A DNA stretch of 64,000 nt, from the NCBI RefSeq assembly GCF_028745505.1, contig NZ_JAQZZL010000001.1:868001-932000 (forward strand). Reading direction: 5' to 3'. A model generated the notes under the pieces. The model searched no databases. It saw only the letters and a program-made list of their open reading frames with translations, and was not told the origin of the DNA. Both the position numbers and the translations under genes were made by a program. Positions 34,412-43,484 of this stretch are shown here, one piece after another; the stretch's first letter is position 1; every line of letters starts with the position of its first letter. This DNA is from Lentisphaera marina. GTDB taxonomy: Bacteria > Verrucomicrobiota > Lentisphaeria > Lentisphaerales > Lentisphaeraceae.

Positions 34412-37153
34412 CTACTCGATGATAAGTGCTATTGATACGCCTTCGCGAGCTTCGCTGAATTCTAGATCATGTGAGTCGAAACTAACTTCCTGAGAACGAG
34501 CGGCCGCTTTTAATTGGCCGGGCTCAGCTTGCAAGAGGCGCAAGTAATCACCTTCCGCTTTCACCACAATGGCTTGAACGGGAGATTTTGATTTGAGTCC
34601 ATTAGCCTGCTTAATAGGAAGAATAACTTTTTTGATGTCTGCCACAAGCTCAGTTCTGAGGAGGGCATCTTCATCCATTTTTACAGCAAGCTTAAAGCGA
34701 TCATTGGAACCTTCCCAAGGCTTGGCAACAGATACTTTTGCGAGCTCAGCAATTTTACAAACACCGCAAAGATCTTCGACAATGAGGTCAATGAGGTTTT
34801 TGTCTTCTTCGCTGGCTTCAACGCTGAGGGTCTCAACGGCGAGCTTCATGGAGTAATTGTTCTTAGATTTGTAAGTTCTGACTAAAGTCACGAGCTCAAG
34901 CAGTAGGGCGCCGGCTTTTTTACCAGTTTCGCAAATCGCATCGGTAGGTACGCTCGGAAGAAGTGAGATGTGAACTGACTTGTCACCTTCGCGTTCACGG
35001 AAAACATCTTGGTAGATCTCTTCACAGATGTGCGGCATGTAAGGAGCAAAGAGTTTAATAATGCCGAGTTGGATATTGTAGAGAGTCCAACGAGCAGCTT
35101 TTGCGTCTTCAGCATTTTCGTCGCCATAGAGACGGTGCTTCACCATTTCGATGTAGTTATCGCAGAAGTCAGACCAAAAGAATTGCTCTAAAGCATTACG
35201 AGCCGGGAAGAATTCGTATTTTTCGAAAGCCTTGTGGTAAGCTTTGATTACTTCGTCAAAACGAGTCAGAACCCATTTGTCCACTGCCGTTAGGGTCGGC
35301 ATAGGCGCAGAAGCATCGAAGTTTTCTAGAAAACCTTCGGCAAAGCGAGTTGAGTTCCAAAGTTTTGTGAGCAGCTTGCTGGAACCTTCGATTTCATCTT
35401 CATCAAAAGCAATGTCAGTTCCAAGTGTACCAGAAGAAGCCCAGTAACGGATTTGGTCGGCACCATGATTGGCGATCATCGCAAGTGGAGAGAAGCGATC
35501 GCCATCTTTTGATTTCGAGATCTTAGATTTGCGGGCAAAGGCCTTGCCTTCGACTTTTAGAGCTTCAACCTGCTGATCTTTCTTAATGACGTGGCCAGAG
35601 ATAACCGCATCTTTCCAAGGGACATCATTGAAATGGAAGTAAGACTTCACAATAGTGTAGAAAGCCCAAGTACGGATGATGTCGTGAGCCTGAGGGCGCA
35701 TGGACATGGGACGGATTTGTGGGAGCTCATCTTCTTCACCCCAACGTGAATTGAGTTCAGGCGTGCTAGAGGAAGTGGCCCAAGTATCGAGTACGTCGGC
35801 TTCAGGGATCAATGTTTCAGGATCATAGCCTTTGCAATCGAGAGGCTTATCCACGAGTGGGTTGACGGGGAGCTGCTCGGGAGATGCAGGAACGACGGTG
35901 CCATCAGGGGCGTACCAAACGGGGATGGGGACACCGAAATAACGCTGACGTGAAATCGCCCAGTCCCAACCGAGGTTTTCGACCCAGTCACGGTAACGCT
36001 TGCCCATGAAAGATGGGAACCAATTGACTTTTTCCCCCTGTGCAAGGAGCTCTTCTTTGTGCTCAACAACTTTAATGAACCACTGTTTCGTGGGAAGGTA
36101 TTCTACAGGAGTGCCACAGCGTTCGTGAGTATTGACAACGCGAGTTTCGGCAGCGAGGTGTTCTTGCTTGAAAATGATATTTTCTTCTTTGAGTTTCGCT
36201 ATGATCGCAGTGCGCGCTTCGTCAATCGTGAGGCCTTCGAATTCACCAGCACGTTCATTCATCACTCCTTCGAGGCTAAAACAAACGTTCATGTCGAGCT
36301 CGTGTTCACGCCACCAATCGATATCGGTAACATCACCAAAAGTACAGCACATAACAATACCAGTACCTTTTTCGGGATCGGCTTTCTCGTCGGCAAGAAT
36401 TTTTACTTTGTGACCAAAGAGGGGGACAATGGCATCTTGGCCAATGAGGTGTTTATATTTTTCATTCTCGGGGTGAATGAACATAGCTGCACAACCGGGA
36501 AGTAACTCGGGACGAGTTGTCGCAATCGGAATATCTTCGCCATCAGCACTCTTGAAATTGAGGTAGTTGAAAATTGTACCTTTGTTGACGTCATCAACTT
36601 CCGCTTGGGCAAAAGAAGTCTGACACTTTGTACACCAAAGCGTGGGGCTTTGATTATATTTGACTTTGTCACGCTCAAGAAGATCGAGGAATGAACGCTG
36701 AGAAATGCGCTGTGATTTTTCGCTAATAGTCGAGTACGCGCTCTCCCAAGCACAGGAAAAACCAAGGCTTTGCCAAAGTTCTTTAAATTGAGCACGGTAT
36801 TTTTCGGAGACTTCTTCACAGTTTTTGACGAAGTCCGCACGTGGCATCTCTGAACCTTTGATGCCTTTTTCGCGTTCAGTGAGGATTTCGGTAGGTAAGC
36901 CATTGTCATCAAAACCAAAAGGATACATGACATTTTTTCCGAGCATGCGCTGGTAGCGCGCTACGATCTCGGCTTGTGTGTAAGAGAAGACGTGGCCGAT
37001 GTGAAGTTTACCTGAAACGGTGGGTGGGGGTGTATCGATTGAAAAGGTTTCTTTATCTGATTTCTCATCAAAGGCGTAGATGCCTTCTTGATCCCAGAAT
37101 TGCTGCCATTTTTTTTCACTTTCTGCAGCGCTGTAATTGTTGGACAAAGCCAT
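34412..37153 (-). CDS. valS: Valyl-tRNA synthetase
   Basis: This cytoplasmic class I synthetase charges tRNA-Val. The HIGH motif is at residues 51-54 in PPPTVSGKLHIGHVFSYTQ. The KMSKS loop appears as KISKS near residue 545 (ARKSKISKSKDGD), a permitted variant. The editing (CP1) domain lies between, with IATTRPELLPGCAAMFIHPE, and the zinc-type CTKCQTSF is present. The C-terminal anticodon-binding part has LTRFDEVIKAYHKAFEKYEF. The 913-residue length is normal, and no C-terminal coiled coil is obvious. It is a single-gene unit ending at the shared terminator. ValS rather than IleS is chosen from the PPPTVSGKLHIGH and LNSRWGEED/WATSSSTPEL contexts. Confidence 0.96.
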   Translation of the reverse strand: MALSNNYSAAESEKKWQQFWDQEGIYAFDEKSDKETFSIDTPPPTVSGKLHIGHVFSYTQAEIVARYQRMLGKNVMYPFGFDDNGLPTEILTEREKGIKGSEMPRADFVKNCEEVSEKYRAQFKELWQSLGFSCAWESAYSTISEKSQRISQRSFLDLLERDKVKYNQSPTLWCTKCQTSFAQAEVDDVNKGTIFNYLNFKSADGEDIPIATTRPELLPGCAAMFIHPENEKYKHLIGQDAIVPLFGHKVKILADEKADPEKGTGIVMCCTFGDVTDIDWWREHELDMNVCFSLEGVMNERAGEFEGLTIDEARTAIIAKLKEENIIFKQEHLAAETRVVNTHERCGTPVEYLPTKQWFIKVVEHKEELLAQGEKVNWFPSFMGKRYRDWVENLGWDWAISRQRYFGVPIPVWYAPDGTVVPASPEQLPVNPLVDKPLDCKGYDPETLIPEADVLDTWATSSSTPELNSRWGEEDELPQIRPMSMRPQAHDIIRTWAFYTIVKSYFHFNDVPWKDAVISGHVIKKDQQVEALKVEGKAFARKSKISKSKDGDRFSPLAMIANHGADQIRYWASSGTLGTDIAFDEDEIEGSSKLLTKLWNSTRFAEGFLENFDASAPMPTLTAVDKWVLTRFDEVIKAYHKAFEKYEFFPARNALEQFFWSDFCDNYIEMVKHRLYGDENAEDAKAARWTLYNIQLGIIKLFAPYMPHICEEIYQDVFREREGDKSVHISLLPSVPTDAICETGKKAGALLLELVTLVRTYKSKNNYSMKLAVETLSVEASEEDKNLIDLIVEDLCGVCKIAELAKVSVAKPWEGSNDRFKLAVKMDEDALLRTELVADIKKVILPIKQANGLKSKSPVQAIVVKAEGDYLRLLQAEPGQLKAAARSQEVSFDSHDLEFSEAREGVSIALIIE

Positions 37154-37396
37154 GGTTATATCTCCGAATAAATTTAATCGCGCTAAAGTAATGCACTTGA
37201 ACGGGATTGAAAATTATTCATTTGATTTTGTAGGTAATTCTGGCTTTTAAGTAGGTGAGTCTAAAAGAACTAGGAGTTTTCTTATGATTTATTTTACTAA
37301 CTCGTGTCATTTATATCATGAGCTTACGATAATTATTAGCGACTGAAAAACTCTAGCAGAGTTTAGTTAATGATTGAAATTAAGAAGGATAGGTAA

Positions 37397-37990
37397 ATGC
37401 GCTTCATTACTTTATTGATAACTGTTTTATTTATAGCTAATAGTTCTTTGGCTAAAGATTTAATTAAAGACCCTCAATTTAAAAAGTTTAAAGATTATTG
37501 GTGGGTTAAACCGCATAATGAATATCAGTCTTATAAGCCAGTAATTAAAAAGGGAGTTTTTGCAGTTACGACAAAGCATACATCAGAATCACATTATTAC
37601 GGTCTCGTATGCCCAGTTGAAGACTTGCGTGAAGGTAAGAAGTATAAATTGACTTTCGAGATGAATTGTGAGGGTGACGGGATGGTGAACATCTGTGCAC
37701 GTACCACAAAGCAAACTTCGGGTAAGAAGAATAAAGGTAAGGCAAAAACAAAGAATAAATTGGTGACCTTGGGGCTAGCCCACAAAGAGGAAGATCTCCA
37801 AAGTGGCTGGAAGAAGTATACTTGTGAGTTCACTGCGACGGAAAACCCGAACTCCGATCAAGTTCCCGCCATAAAAATCCTCATTGGTGAATTCCAGGGC
37901 ACAGTAGAAATCCGCAAGATGTCCCTACAAGAGAACGCTAGTGGTGATGCTGGTGGCAAGAAGGGGAAAGTCAGCGTTAGAGATATCTAA
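37397..37990 (+). CDS. Secreted protein of unknown function, carbohydrate-binding-like fold
   Basis: AAGGATAGGTAA precedes the ATG. A signal peptide (MRFITLLITVLFIANSSLA) is followed by about 175 residues: KDLIKDPQFKKFKDYWWV, YKLTFEMNCEGDGMVNICAR, then a Lys-rich segment and AIKILIGEFQGTVEIRKMSL. The pattern of a strand-rich domain with a final EIRKMSL strand is that of CBM4/9-like jelly rolls. No catalytic residues are visible. The Lys/Gly stretch GKKNKGKAKTKNK in the middle is a probable exposed loop. It is a single gene with its own terminator. Function not assigned. Confidence 0.72.
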   Translation: MRFITLLITVLFIANSSLAKDLIKDPQFKKFKDYWWVKPHNEYQSYKPVIKKGVFAVTTKHTSESHYYGLVCPVEDLREGKKYKLTFEMNCEGDGMVNICARTTKQTSGKKNKGKAKTKNKLVTLGLAHKEEDLQSGWKKYTCEFTATENPNSDQVPAIKILIGEFQGTVEIRKMSLQENASGDAGGKKGKVSVRDI

Positions 37991-38017
37991 AATTTTTTAA
38001 ATATTTCCTTTTTTGAG

Positions 38018-38039
38018 CCCGCAAATTTGCGGGTTTTTT
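38018..38039 (+). terminator. Rho-independent terminator after the secreted protein gene
   Basis: CCCGCAAATTTGCGGG is a 16-nt palindrome followed by TTTTTTA. The T-run overlaps the stop codon of the converging hydrolase gene; on the minus strand no T-run follows, so it works only in the plus direction. Confidence 0.88.
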
Positions 38040-39768
38040 ATTTGACTATGGGCAAGATTATTCGAGATGGATGCTCTTTGGAGAGCATAATAGTGTTATT
38101 GGCAATAGGGGAATTGTTGAAGTTCATGACGGGCTTATAAGTATTGGGATGAACTTCGTATTTGGGACTGTTACTACTGGAAATATGAACTGCGAGTTTA
38201 TGTCCTTTGTTAAGGACATAAGCGGTACTCCACATATCCATAGTAAGTTTGTAGACTTTTCCTTTTTGAATTTTGGACTCTTTATCGAAACCATCGTGGA
38301 AACGCATCATGATAATTGAATCTCGCAAGATAGCTTGATAGCCATCTGGGTAGACGTCGATAAGTTTGGCCGTGAAAGTCGTGTCTTCCACATCGGTTTT
38401 GACAAAGAGTTCAGCAAAGATTTTGCCTGTGATTTCCAATGGGCTATCCAAAGTATTTGAACTGAAACGCAAAATGTCCTTGCGATCTTTGTGAACTCTT
38501 TGATCCTTAGGTCCTACACCCGTGTGAATGAAAACGTCACCCCCTTGTGAAGAAACGGGATTACGAGGATCGTACTTGAAAGTAAGAGAAGCTTTTTTTA
38601 CTTGGGGTTTGGCTTGACTGAGTGAACCATCTGCATGCATGTAATACGATTCTTTGCTATGGGGAACAGGCCATACATTGGTCATTTTATACTTATTGCC
38701 GGGGGCATTAGGGTCAATGGAATCTCCCATTAGGAAATAGACCATTCTGGATTCGCCTGCGACAGCACCTTTTAAAGTTTTACTAATGTCGGGAAGTTGC
38801 CACTGCGGGGGGACGGGGCGCATGGGTGGTTTGCGACCAGTCATATTGCCGTGTCCAGAGGCATCCATTTGAATGATGATATTGCCATTTTTTCCAAAGG
38901 CTTCGAGGTAATCGAGTGCGGATTCCGCAAAAATGTCGTACCAACCGGTTTTTGCAATAAAAATAGTCTGCTTATTATTAGAGGCTTTTTTAACAGTTCT
39001 ATCATAAGCTTTTTGGTCAAATAGGGTGATTGTTGGTTTTGGCCATTGTGGGATGGGAATGCTGCGTTGGCAAAGCCAGTTATACATTTCACGGCGTACA
39101 CCGTTGTGGTAGGTCCAGTATTTGTAGGCATTGCCCCCGCTAACGGTTGTGTAGACGGTGCTGAGTGCGTGATGCTTGGATAAATAGGCCATGTAAGCAC
39201 AGAAGCCATGACCACTTTGACCGATCACACCCACTTTGCCGTTGCTGAATTTCTGTTTCGATATCCAGTCAATAGTGTCGTAACCATCGTGGATCTCATT
39301 ATCAAAGCTTCTAGCATCAAAAGTACCCTTGCCCTCGGATTCGCCATCACCTCTTGGATCTTGGCATATGAAGACGAGTTTTTGACCTGTGAAGCGATGG
39401 GCATTGTGAAAGGCGGCGCCCCAAATCCCGTAAGCTGTACGGCAGAGGACTGCTGGTGCAGGGCCTGCATTTGTGGGGATGAAAATGCCGGTAGCTAGTT
39501 TAACACCATCGCGCATGGGGATCATTTCACGCTTAAAGGTGTAATTACCCCCCAGTTGCTTGCTTATCGTCTCGATACAATATTTTTCTCTTTCTTCATA
39601 AGTTAAAATACCATCCTTATTCTGGTCCGAGTTCGGGTGCTGCTTCATGAAAATCGCCCCGCCAGGGAGAGCGTTTGGAAGTGATTCTTTTACATCCTTT
39701 GCGAAACTCGCATAAGTTAGTGTCGCTAGTAAAAACAACGTGAATATTTTAGCTGTATGAGTTGCCAT
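38038..39768 (-). CDS. CocE/NonD-family (X-Pro dipeptidyl-peptidase S15-like) hydrolase, secreted, with EF-hand-like motif
   Basis: Signal peptide (MATHTAKIFTLFLLATLTYASFA). At about residues 47-60 an EF-hand-like loop DQNKDGILTYEE is present. The S15-type alpha/beta-hydrolase follows: PMRDGVKLATGIFIP, FICQDPRGDGESEGKGTFDA, GKVGVIGQSGHGFCAY with the nucleophile Ser in GQSGHG, and DASGHGNM. The C-terminal jelly roll has EITGKIFAELFVKTDVEDTT and KLAVHISSSNSPKYEVHPNT, typical of the family. Characterised relatives hydrolyse esters or N-acyl-proline bonds; the substrate here is unknown. The length of 576 fits. The usual catalytic elbow is GxSYxG; here Tyr is replaced by Gly (QSGHG). The gene converges on the secreted protein at 37397-37990. 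Confidence 0.88.
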   Translation of the reverse strand: MATHTAKIFTLFLLATLTYASFAKDVKESLPNALPGGAIFMKQHPNSDQNKDGILTYEEREKYCIETISKQLGGNYTFKREMIPMRDGVKLATGIFIPTNAGPAPAVLCRTAYGIWGAAFHNAHRFTGQKLVFICQDPRGDGESEGKGTFDARSFDNEIHDGYDTIDWISKQKFSNGKVGVIGQSGHGFCAYMAYLSKHHALSTVYTTVSGGNAYKYWTYHNGVRREMYNWLCQRSIPIPQWPKPTITLFDQKAYDRTVKKASNNKQTIFIAKTGWYDIFAESALDYLEAFGKNGNIIIQMDASGHGNMTGRKPPMRPVPPQWQLPDISKTLKGAVAGESRMVYFLMGDSIDPNAPGNKYKMTNVWPVPHSKESYYMHADGSLSQAKPQVKKASLTFKYDPRNPVSSQGGDVFIHTGVGPKDQRVHKDRKDILRFSSNTLDSPLEITGKIFAELFVKTDVEDTTFTAKLIDVYPDGYQAILRDSIIMMRFHDGFDKESKIQKGKVYKLTMDMWSTAYVLNKGHKLAVHISSSNSPKYEVHPNTYKPVMNFNNSPIANNTIMLSKEHPSRIILPIVK

Positions 39769-40037
39769 TCTTGTTTATTTCCTTATTAATGCCGATGATT
39801 CTCATACTTGTTTAACTGCAATATGAGACGCGCTGTTACAGCTTTAAAGTTTTTAATGATTCTATCACTCATTCATATATGTACTGAACCGATTTGGTTT
39901 TATCGTAGTTTTCAGATTTTTAATTAGAGAGAGTACAATTAGAATCTTATTTAATATCAATATTCAATAAAACATTTGAACAGATCTCCTTTTAGGGGCT
40001 ACTTTAGGTTGAATGTCATTAAACAGGAAATAGAGCT

Positions 40038-41735
40038 TTGCAAGAAATCACCCATCATCATATTATGATCTTTTTCTTCAGTCTCGCCTTACTTATTGGT
40101 TTGGCGCGAATCTTAGGAGAGTTTTGTAAGAAAATTGGCCAACCTTCTATTTTGGGGGAGATTGCTGCCGGGATTCTGTTAGGTCCAACTGTATTCTCTT
40201 ATATTGCTCCAGACTTACAAGCAACACTTTTTCCTTCCTCGGGGCCTCTTTATGTAACTTTTGAATTTATTGGGATGCTGGCGATTACGCTATTTATGCT
40301 GATTGCCGGTATGGAAGTCGATCTTAAATGTTTGAAACGCCAAGCTAAGCCTGCAACGGTTGTGGGGATTAGCAGTATGGTATTGCCTTTTGCAGGTGGT
40401 TTCGCATTAGTTTATTTATTTCCAAAGACTTTTGATACGCAAGAAAAAACTTTTGTAACGGCATTATTTATGGCGACAGCTTTGGCCATCTCTGCCTTGC
40501 CGGTTATAACAAAAATATTAATGGACCTCAAACTCATTAAAACTGACCTCGGGGTCACTATTGTAGCTGCGGCAATTTTTAATGATTTGACCGGTTGGAT
40601 GATTTTTGCGATTGTCCTAAGTTTGATGAGCGATACCTCAGGTGGCTTCCCGTGGGAAACAATTGTTGGGATAGTGGTGGCCGGAATATTTATGCTGACT
40701 ATTGGTCGCAAAATTGTTTTAGCTTTAATTCCAAGAGTTCAGGCGCATGCTTCTTGGCCTGGCGGTATGATGGGCTTTGTGCTTACAGGCGCACTTCTTG
40801 CTGCAGGTGTGGCAGAATGGATAGGCGTACACGGCATTTTCGGCAGCTTTCTTTTTGGTGTAGCGCTGGGAGATAGTCCCCATTTACGTTATCAGACGGA
40901 AGAATATATGGAAAAGTTTATTTCATTTATCCTTACCCCGATTTTCTTTGCAACCATTGGCCTGAAAGTTAACTTCTTAACGCATTTTGATCTCTTTGCA
41001 GTAGTCATTTTACTCATTGTGGGTTCAATCACAAAAATCCTTGGTAGTTATATGGGTGCGAAATTTTGTGGTATGAGCCGCAGGGAATCGTGGGCTCTAG
41101 GTTGGGGTATGAATGCCCGTGGCGTTATGGAAATTATTTTGGCGATTATTGCCTTAGAAGCGGGCGTGATTAATGATACTGTTTTTGTGGCTGTAGTGAT
41201 CTTGGCCTTATTTACGTCCATGACGTCGGGTGCCTTGATGAAGATCAGTTTAAAGCGCCGTTCTAAGGCTTCGGTTGCGACCAGTTTTAGTCGTGGAGTA
41301 TTTGTTTCCGATCTTAAACACCCCGCACCCGCACATGTAATTAAAGATATGGTTTTGCAATTAAACTTAAAGCATGAGTCGCAAGCTGACATTATTCAAA
41401 GCACAATTAGTCGTGAGCAATTGATGTCGACTGGTTTAGAGAATGGTTTAGCTGTCCCACATTGCCGAACGGACTTGGTGAAAAAACCGATTTTATTGAT
41501 TGGGATTCATGAAAATGGTGCAGATTTTGATTGTTTTGATCATGGCAAAGCTCATGTGATTGCTTTGATTATAACCCCTCTCAATGACCCTGAAAGTCAG
41601 TTGGAATTGATTAGTATTTTGGCGTCGCATTTTTCTTCCAAGGAAGAGATGGCTAAGGCAATGCAATGTAAATCCAAAGTGGATATGCAGGCCATCCTCA
41701 ATGCCGCTGACGAAATGGCCGATAAACACACTTAG
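40038..41735 (+). CDS. CPA2-type cation/proton antiporter fused to a PTS EIIA-like domain
   Basis: A TTG start at 40038 with AGGAA about 9 nt upstream is chosen; ATG at 40062 is the alternative. Residues about 8-390 are a KefB-like membrane domain with twelve or so helices, including IGQPSILGEIAAGILLGPTV, LFMLIAGMEVDLKCLKRQA and the ion-site segment AAAIFNDLTGWMIFAIV (Asn-Asp). Residues about 425-560 are a PTS EIIA type-2 (fructose/mannitol-type or PtsN-like) domain with GLAVPHCRTD, whose His475 matches the phospho-acceptor. The antiporter would exchange Na+ or K+ against protons; the IIA-like domain presumably regulates transport by phosphorylation. No PTS gene is in the window. A single-gene unit. 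Confidence 0.9.
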   Translation: MQEITHHHIMIFFFSLALLIGLARILGEFCKKIGQPSILGEIAAGILLGPTVFSYIAPDLQATLFPSSGPLYVTFEFIGMLAITLFMLIAGMEVDLKCLKRQAKPATVVGISSMVLPFAGGFALVYLFPKTFDTQEKTFVTALFMATALAISALPVITKILMDLKLIKTDLGVTIVAAAIFNDLTGWMIFAIVLSLMSDTSGGFPWETIVGIVVAGIFMLTIGRKIVLALIPRVQAHASWPGGMMGFVLTGALLAAGVAEWIGVHGIFGSFLFGVALGDSPHLRYQTEEYMEKFISFILTPIFFATIGLKVNFLTHFDLFAVVILLIVGSITKILGSYMGAKFCGMSRRESWALGWGMNARGVMEIILAIIALEAGVINDTVFVAVVILALFTSMTSGALMKISLKRRSKASVATSFSRGVFVSDLKHPAPAHVIKDMVLQLNLKHESQADIIQSTISREQLMSTGLENGLAVPHCRTDLVKKPILLIGIHENGADFDCFDHGKAHVIALIITPLNDPESQLELISILASHFSSKEEMAKAMQCKSKVDMQAILNAADEMADKHT

Positions 41736-41888
41736 GTACCCAACTGTTAGATAAAAAGTGATTTTTTTTTCTCAATCACCAATAATATTTTTAATTCATG
41801 CGTTTTATCACTATAAGAACAAAAAATATAGAGTTGAACTTGAGTGAAAGAATTATTTGCCAAAGAACATTTTTATCGAGATGTAGTA

Positions 41889-42419
41889 ATGAATGAGAGT
41901 GACTTACTAAATCAAATTAAAAATGGAGATGAAAACGCTTTATCGGAATTGATTGCTTTACATCAAGAGTCGATGATTGCTTATCTTTATTGTTTGAGTG
42001 GTGATCTTGAGTTGAGTAAGGATATCTGTCAAGAAAGTTTTCTTAAACTCATTAAACGTCCTCCTTTAATTATTCTCGGTAAGAGTTTACGCTCATGGTT
42101 ATTTCGCGTATCTCGCAATAAATATATGGATCATTGTCGGCGTCAAAAAATGGCATTTTCTGACTTGAGTGAAGGTTTGGATTCCGATGAAAGATCACCT
42201 GTCGCAAATATGATTCAATTTCAACAAAAAGAAAAAATCCTTATGTGTTTAGAGGAGTTGCCTCAGACTCTAAAAGAAACTGTTGAATTACGTATCTACG
42301 AAGAAATGAACTTTCGTGAAATTGCCGAAAAGACAGGTGCTCCCTTAGGTACCGTTTTATGGCGGATGCAAAAAGCCATGAAACTCCTTAAACCAAAGTT
42401 ACGTGAGGAGAGATTATGA
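41889..42419 (+). CDS. ECF-type sigma factor (first gene of a three-gene cassette)
   Basis: The ATG at 41889 (MNESDLLNQIKNGDENALSE) is preferred to the GTG at 41844, because sigma homology begins there. Region 2 has LSKDICQESFLKLIKR and LRSWLFRVSRNKYMDHCRRQK; region 4 has LPQTLKETVELRIYEEMNFR then EIAEKTGAPLGTVLWRMQKA. At 176 residues it is a normal ECF factor. It overlaps the next gene by 4 nt (ATGA). That gene encodes a small single-pass membrane protein that is probably its anti-sigma, and the third gene encodes a secreted His/Asp/Glu-rich protein. The set looks like a sensing cassette for metals or envelope stress (inference). Confidence 0.88.
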   Translation: MNESDLLNQIKNGDENALSELIALHQESMIAYLYCLSGDLELSKDICQESFLKLIKRPPLIILGKSLRSWLFRVSRNKYMDHCRRQKMAFSDLSEGLDSDERSPVANMIQFQQKEKILMCLEELPQTLKETVELRIYEEMNFREIAEKTGAPLGTVLWRMQKAMKLLKPKLREERL

Positions 42420-42796
42420 ATAAACAAGATTTTCGTTTGGATAATGCGCGCTTTTTAGAACTGAGAAATGAATTGCGAAAACCGCAAAAGCATCATCAGA
42501 AAATCATTATTCCTACTAGCGTGCTTGCATTACTTATAGCTTGTTTCGTCTTAGTATCACAATCCAATAAAACAGCATATGAGCTTGCTCCTTCAGCAGA
42601 TACAGACCGAAAGTTATATAATGAATTAGCTGAATTTGAGAAAGAATTCGAACACAAGTTTAAAGAGAAGAAGCAAGAGCCTCAAGCTAGAAAAAAAAAT
42701 CAACGTTGGAAAAAAAACAAGTCAATAAATTTGGCTAAAAAAATGGCAGACACTCGCCTGCGATTAAAGAAATTAAAAAATAAAATCAATAGTTAA
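42416..42796 (+). CDS. Small single-pass membrane protein, probable anti-sigma factor
   Basis: The 126-residue protein has a 35-residue cytoplasmic N-terminus (MNKQDFRLDNARFLELRNEL), one transmembrane helix (IIIPTSVLALLIACFVLVSQ) and a charged, Lys-rich periplasmic tail with coiled-coil potential (NELAEFEKEFEHKFKEKKQE and LRLKKLKNKINS). It starts inside the sigma stop codon, and the following gene starts 11 nt after its stop. Position, topology and size fit a membrane anti-sigma that holds the sigma factor at the inner membrane, but I recognise no named anti-sigma domain. The Lys-rich tail could bind the very acidic neighbour protein by charge (inference). Confidence 0.75.
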   Translation: MNKQDFRLDNARFLELRNELRKPQKHHQKIIIPTSVLALLIACFVLVSQSNKTAYELAPSADTDRKLYNELAEFEKEFEHKFKEKKQEPQARKKNQRWKKNKSINLAKKMADTRLRLKKLKNKINS

Positions 42797-42807
42797 AGGA
42801 CTTAGAA

Positions 42808-43479
42808 ATGAATAAATTATTTATCCTATTTGTATTATTTTTCTCAAGTATGGGAATGCTTTTTGGGAATGATCTGAAGCCAGATACAACTCAAACAAGA
42901 CTTGTTTTTGAAGAAGAGGAAGAACATGACGAGGATGAGCATGACGACGAGGATGAGCATGAAGATGATGAAGATGAGCATGACGACGAAGATGAGCATG
43001 ACGACGAAGATGAGCATGACGACGAAGAGGAATTTGATGAAGAAGAATTTCAGAAATTTTTAAAGGATCATTTTGGCTTTGCAGAGAAACTAGGCAAGCA
43101 ATTGCATGAAGATGAACACGAGGAGTTCATTGAAGAAATTGAAGAGCTTTACCTGGCTTTTAAAGAAGAACGAGACGATGAGCGTGAAACCATTGAGCTC
43201 AAAATTGAGTTAATGGAAATCCAATCCTATTTAATGGGGGAGTTGATTCGTCAGTCAAATAATCAAGAAGAGAGGCAGTCACTAAGTCGTAAATTGGCGG
43301 AACACTTAAATATTCTTTTTGATTTAAAGTTAAAGTCCTACCATATGGAGATGAAAGACTTATCAGAAGAAATCAGAGAAATGCAGAAAATGATTGAGAA
43401 ACGGAAACATCTCAAAGGGAAAATCATTGAAATGCAAATGTTTAAACTAACGAACGAAGACGAAGTTCTAGAGTGGTAA
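42808..43479 (+). CDS. Secreted His/Asp/Glu-rich coiled-coil protein, possible metal sensor
   Basis: AAGGACTTAGAAATG gives a good ribosome site. A signal peptide ends near GMLFGN. Residues about 30-75 are nearly all Glu, Asp and His, with six His spaced every 5 to 7 residues (DEHDDEDEHDD-type units). An extended alpha-helical part of about 140 residues follows, rich in Glu, Lys, Leu and Met (SEEIREMQKMIEKRKHLKGK). The acidic His repeat is well suited to divalent metal binding. The helical C-terminus is reminiscent of small periplasmic metal or stress sensors such as CnrX, CpxP and ZraP, but I cannot claim homology. It is the third gene after a sigma factor and its presumed anti-sigma, so a sensor role is plausible. 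Confidence 0.72.
   Translation: MNKLFILFVLFFSSMGMLFGNDLKPDTTQTRLVFEEEEEHDEDEHDDEDEHEDDEDEHDDEDEHDDEDEHDDEEEFDEEEFQKFLKDHFGFAEKLGKQLHEDEHEEFIEEIEELYLAFKEERDDERETIELKIELMEIQSYLMGELIRQSNNQEERQSLSRKLAEHLNILFDLKLKSYHMEMKDLSEEIREMQKMIEKRKHLKGKIIEMQMFKLTNEDEVLEW
42922..43027 (+). repeat. 18-bp coding minisatellite in the acidic His-rich protein
   Basis: GATGAGCAT recurs at 42934, 42952, 42973, 42991 and 43009, giving periods of 18, 21, 18 and 18 bp within units like GATGAGCATGACGACGAA. Each unit encodes DEHDDE. Near-identity of the last three units suggests recent slippage, so copy number may vary between strains without breaking the frame. Confidence 0.88.
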
Positions 43480-43484
43480 ATTTC

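Noticed and set aside
36059..36933. Long frames on both strands inside valS
   Set aside because: They are alternative frames of the synthetase, whose own motifs are continuous through this region.
41760..41888. GTG at 41844 as sigma factor start
   Set aside because: The added residues do not resemble sigma N-termini and the ATG at 41889 starts directly with the conserved region.
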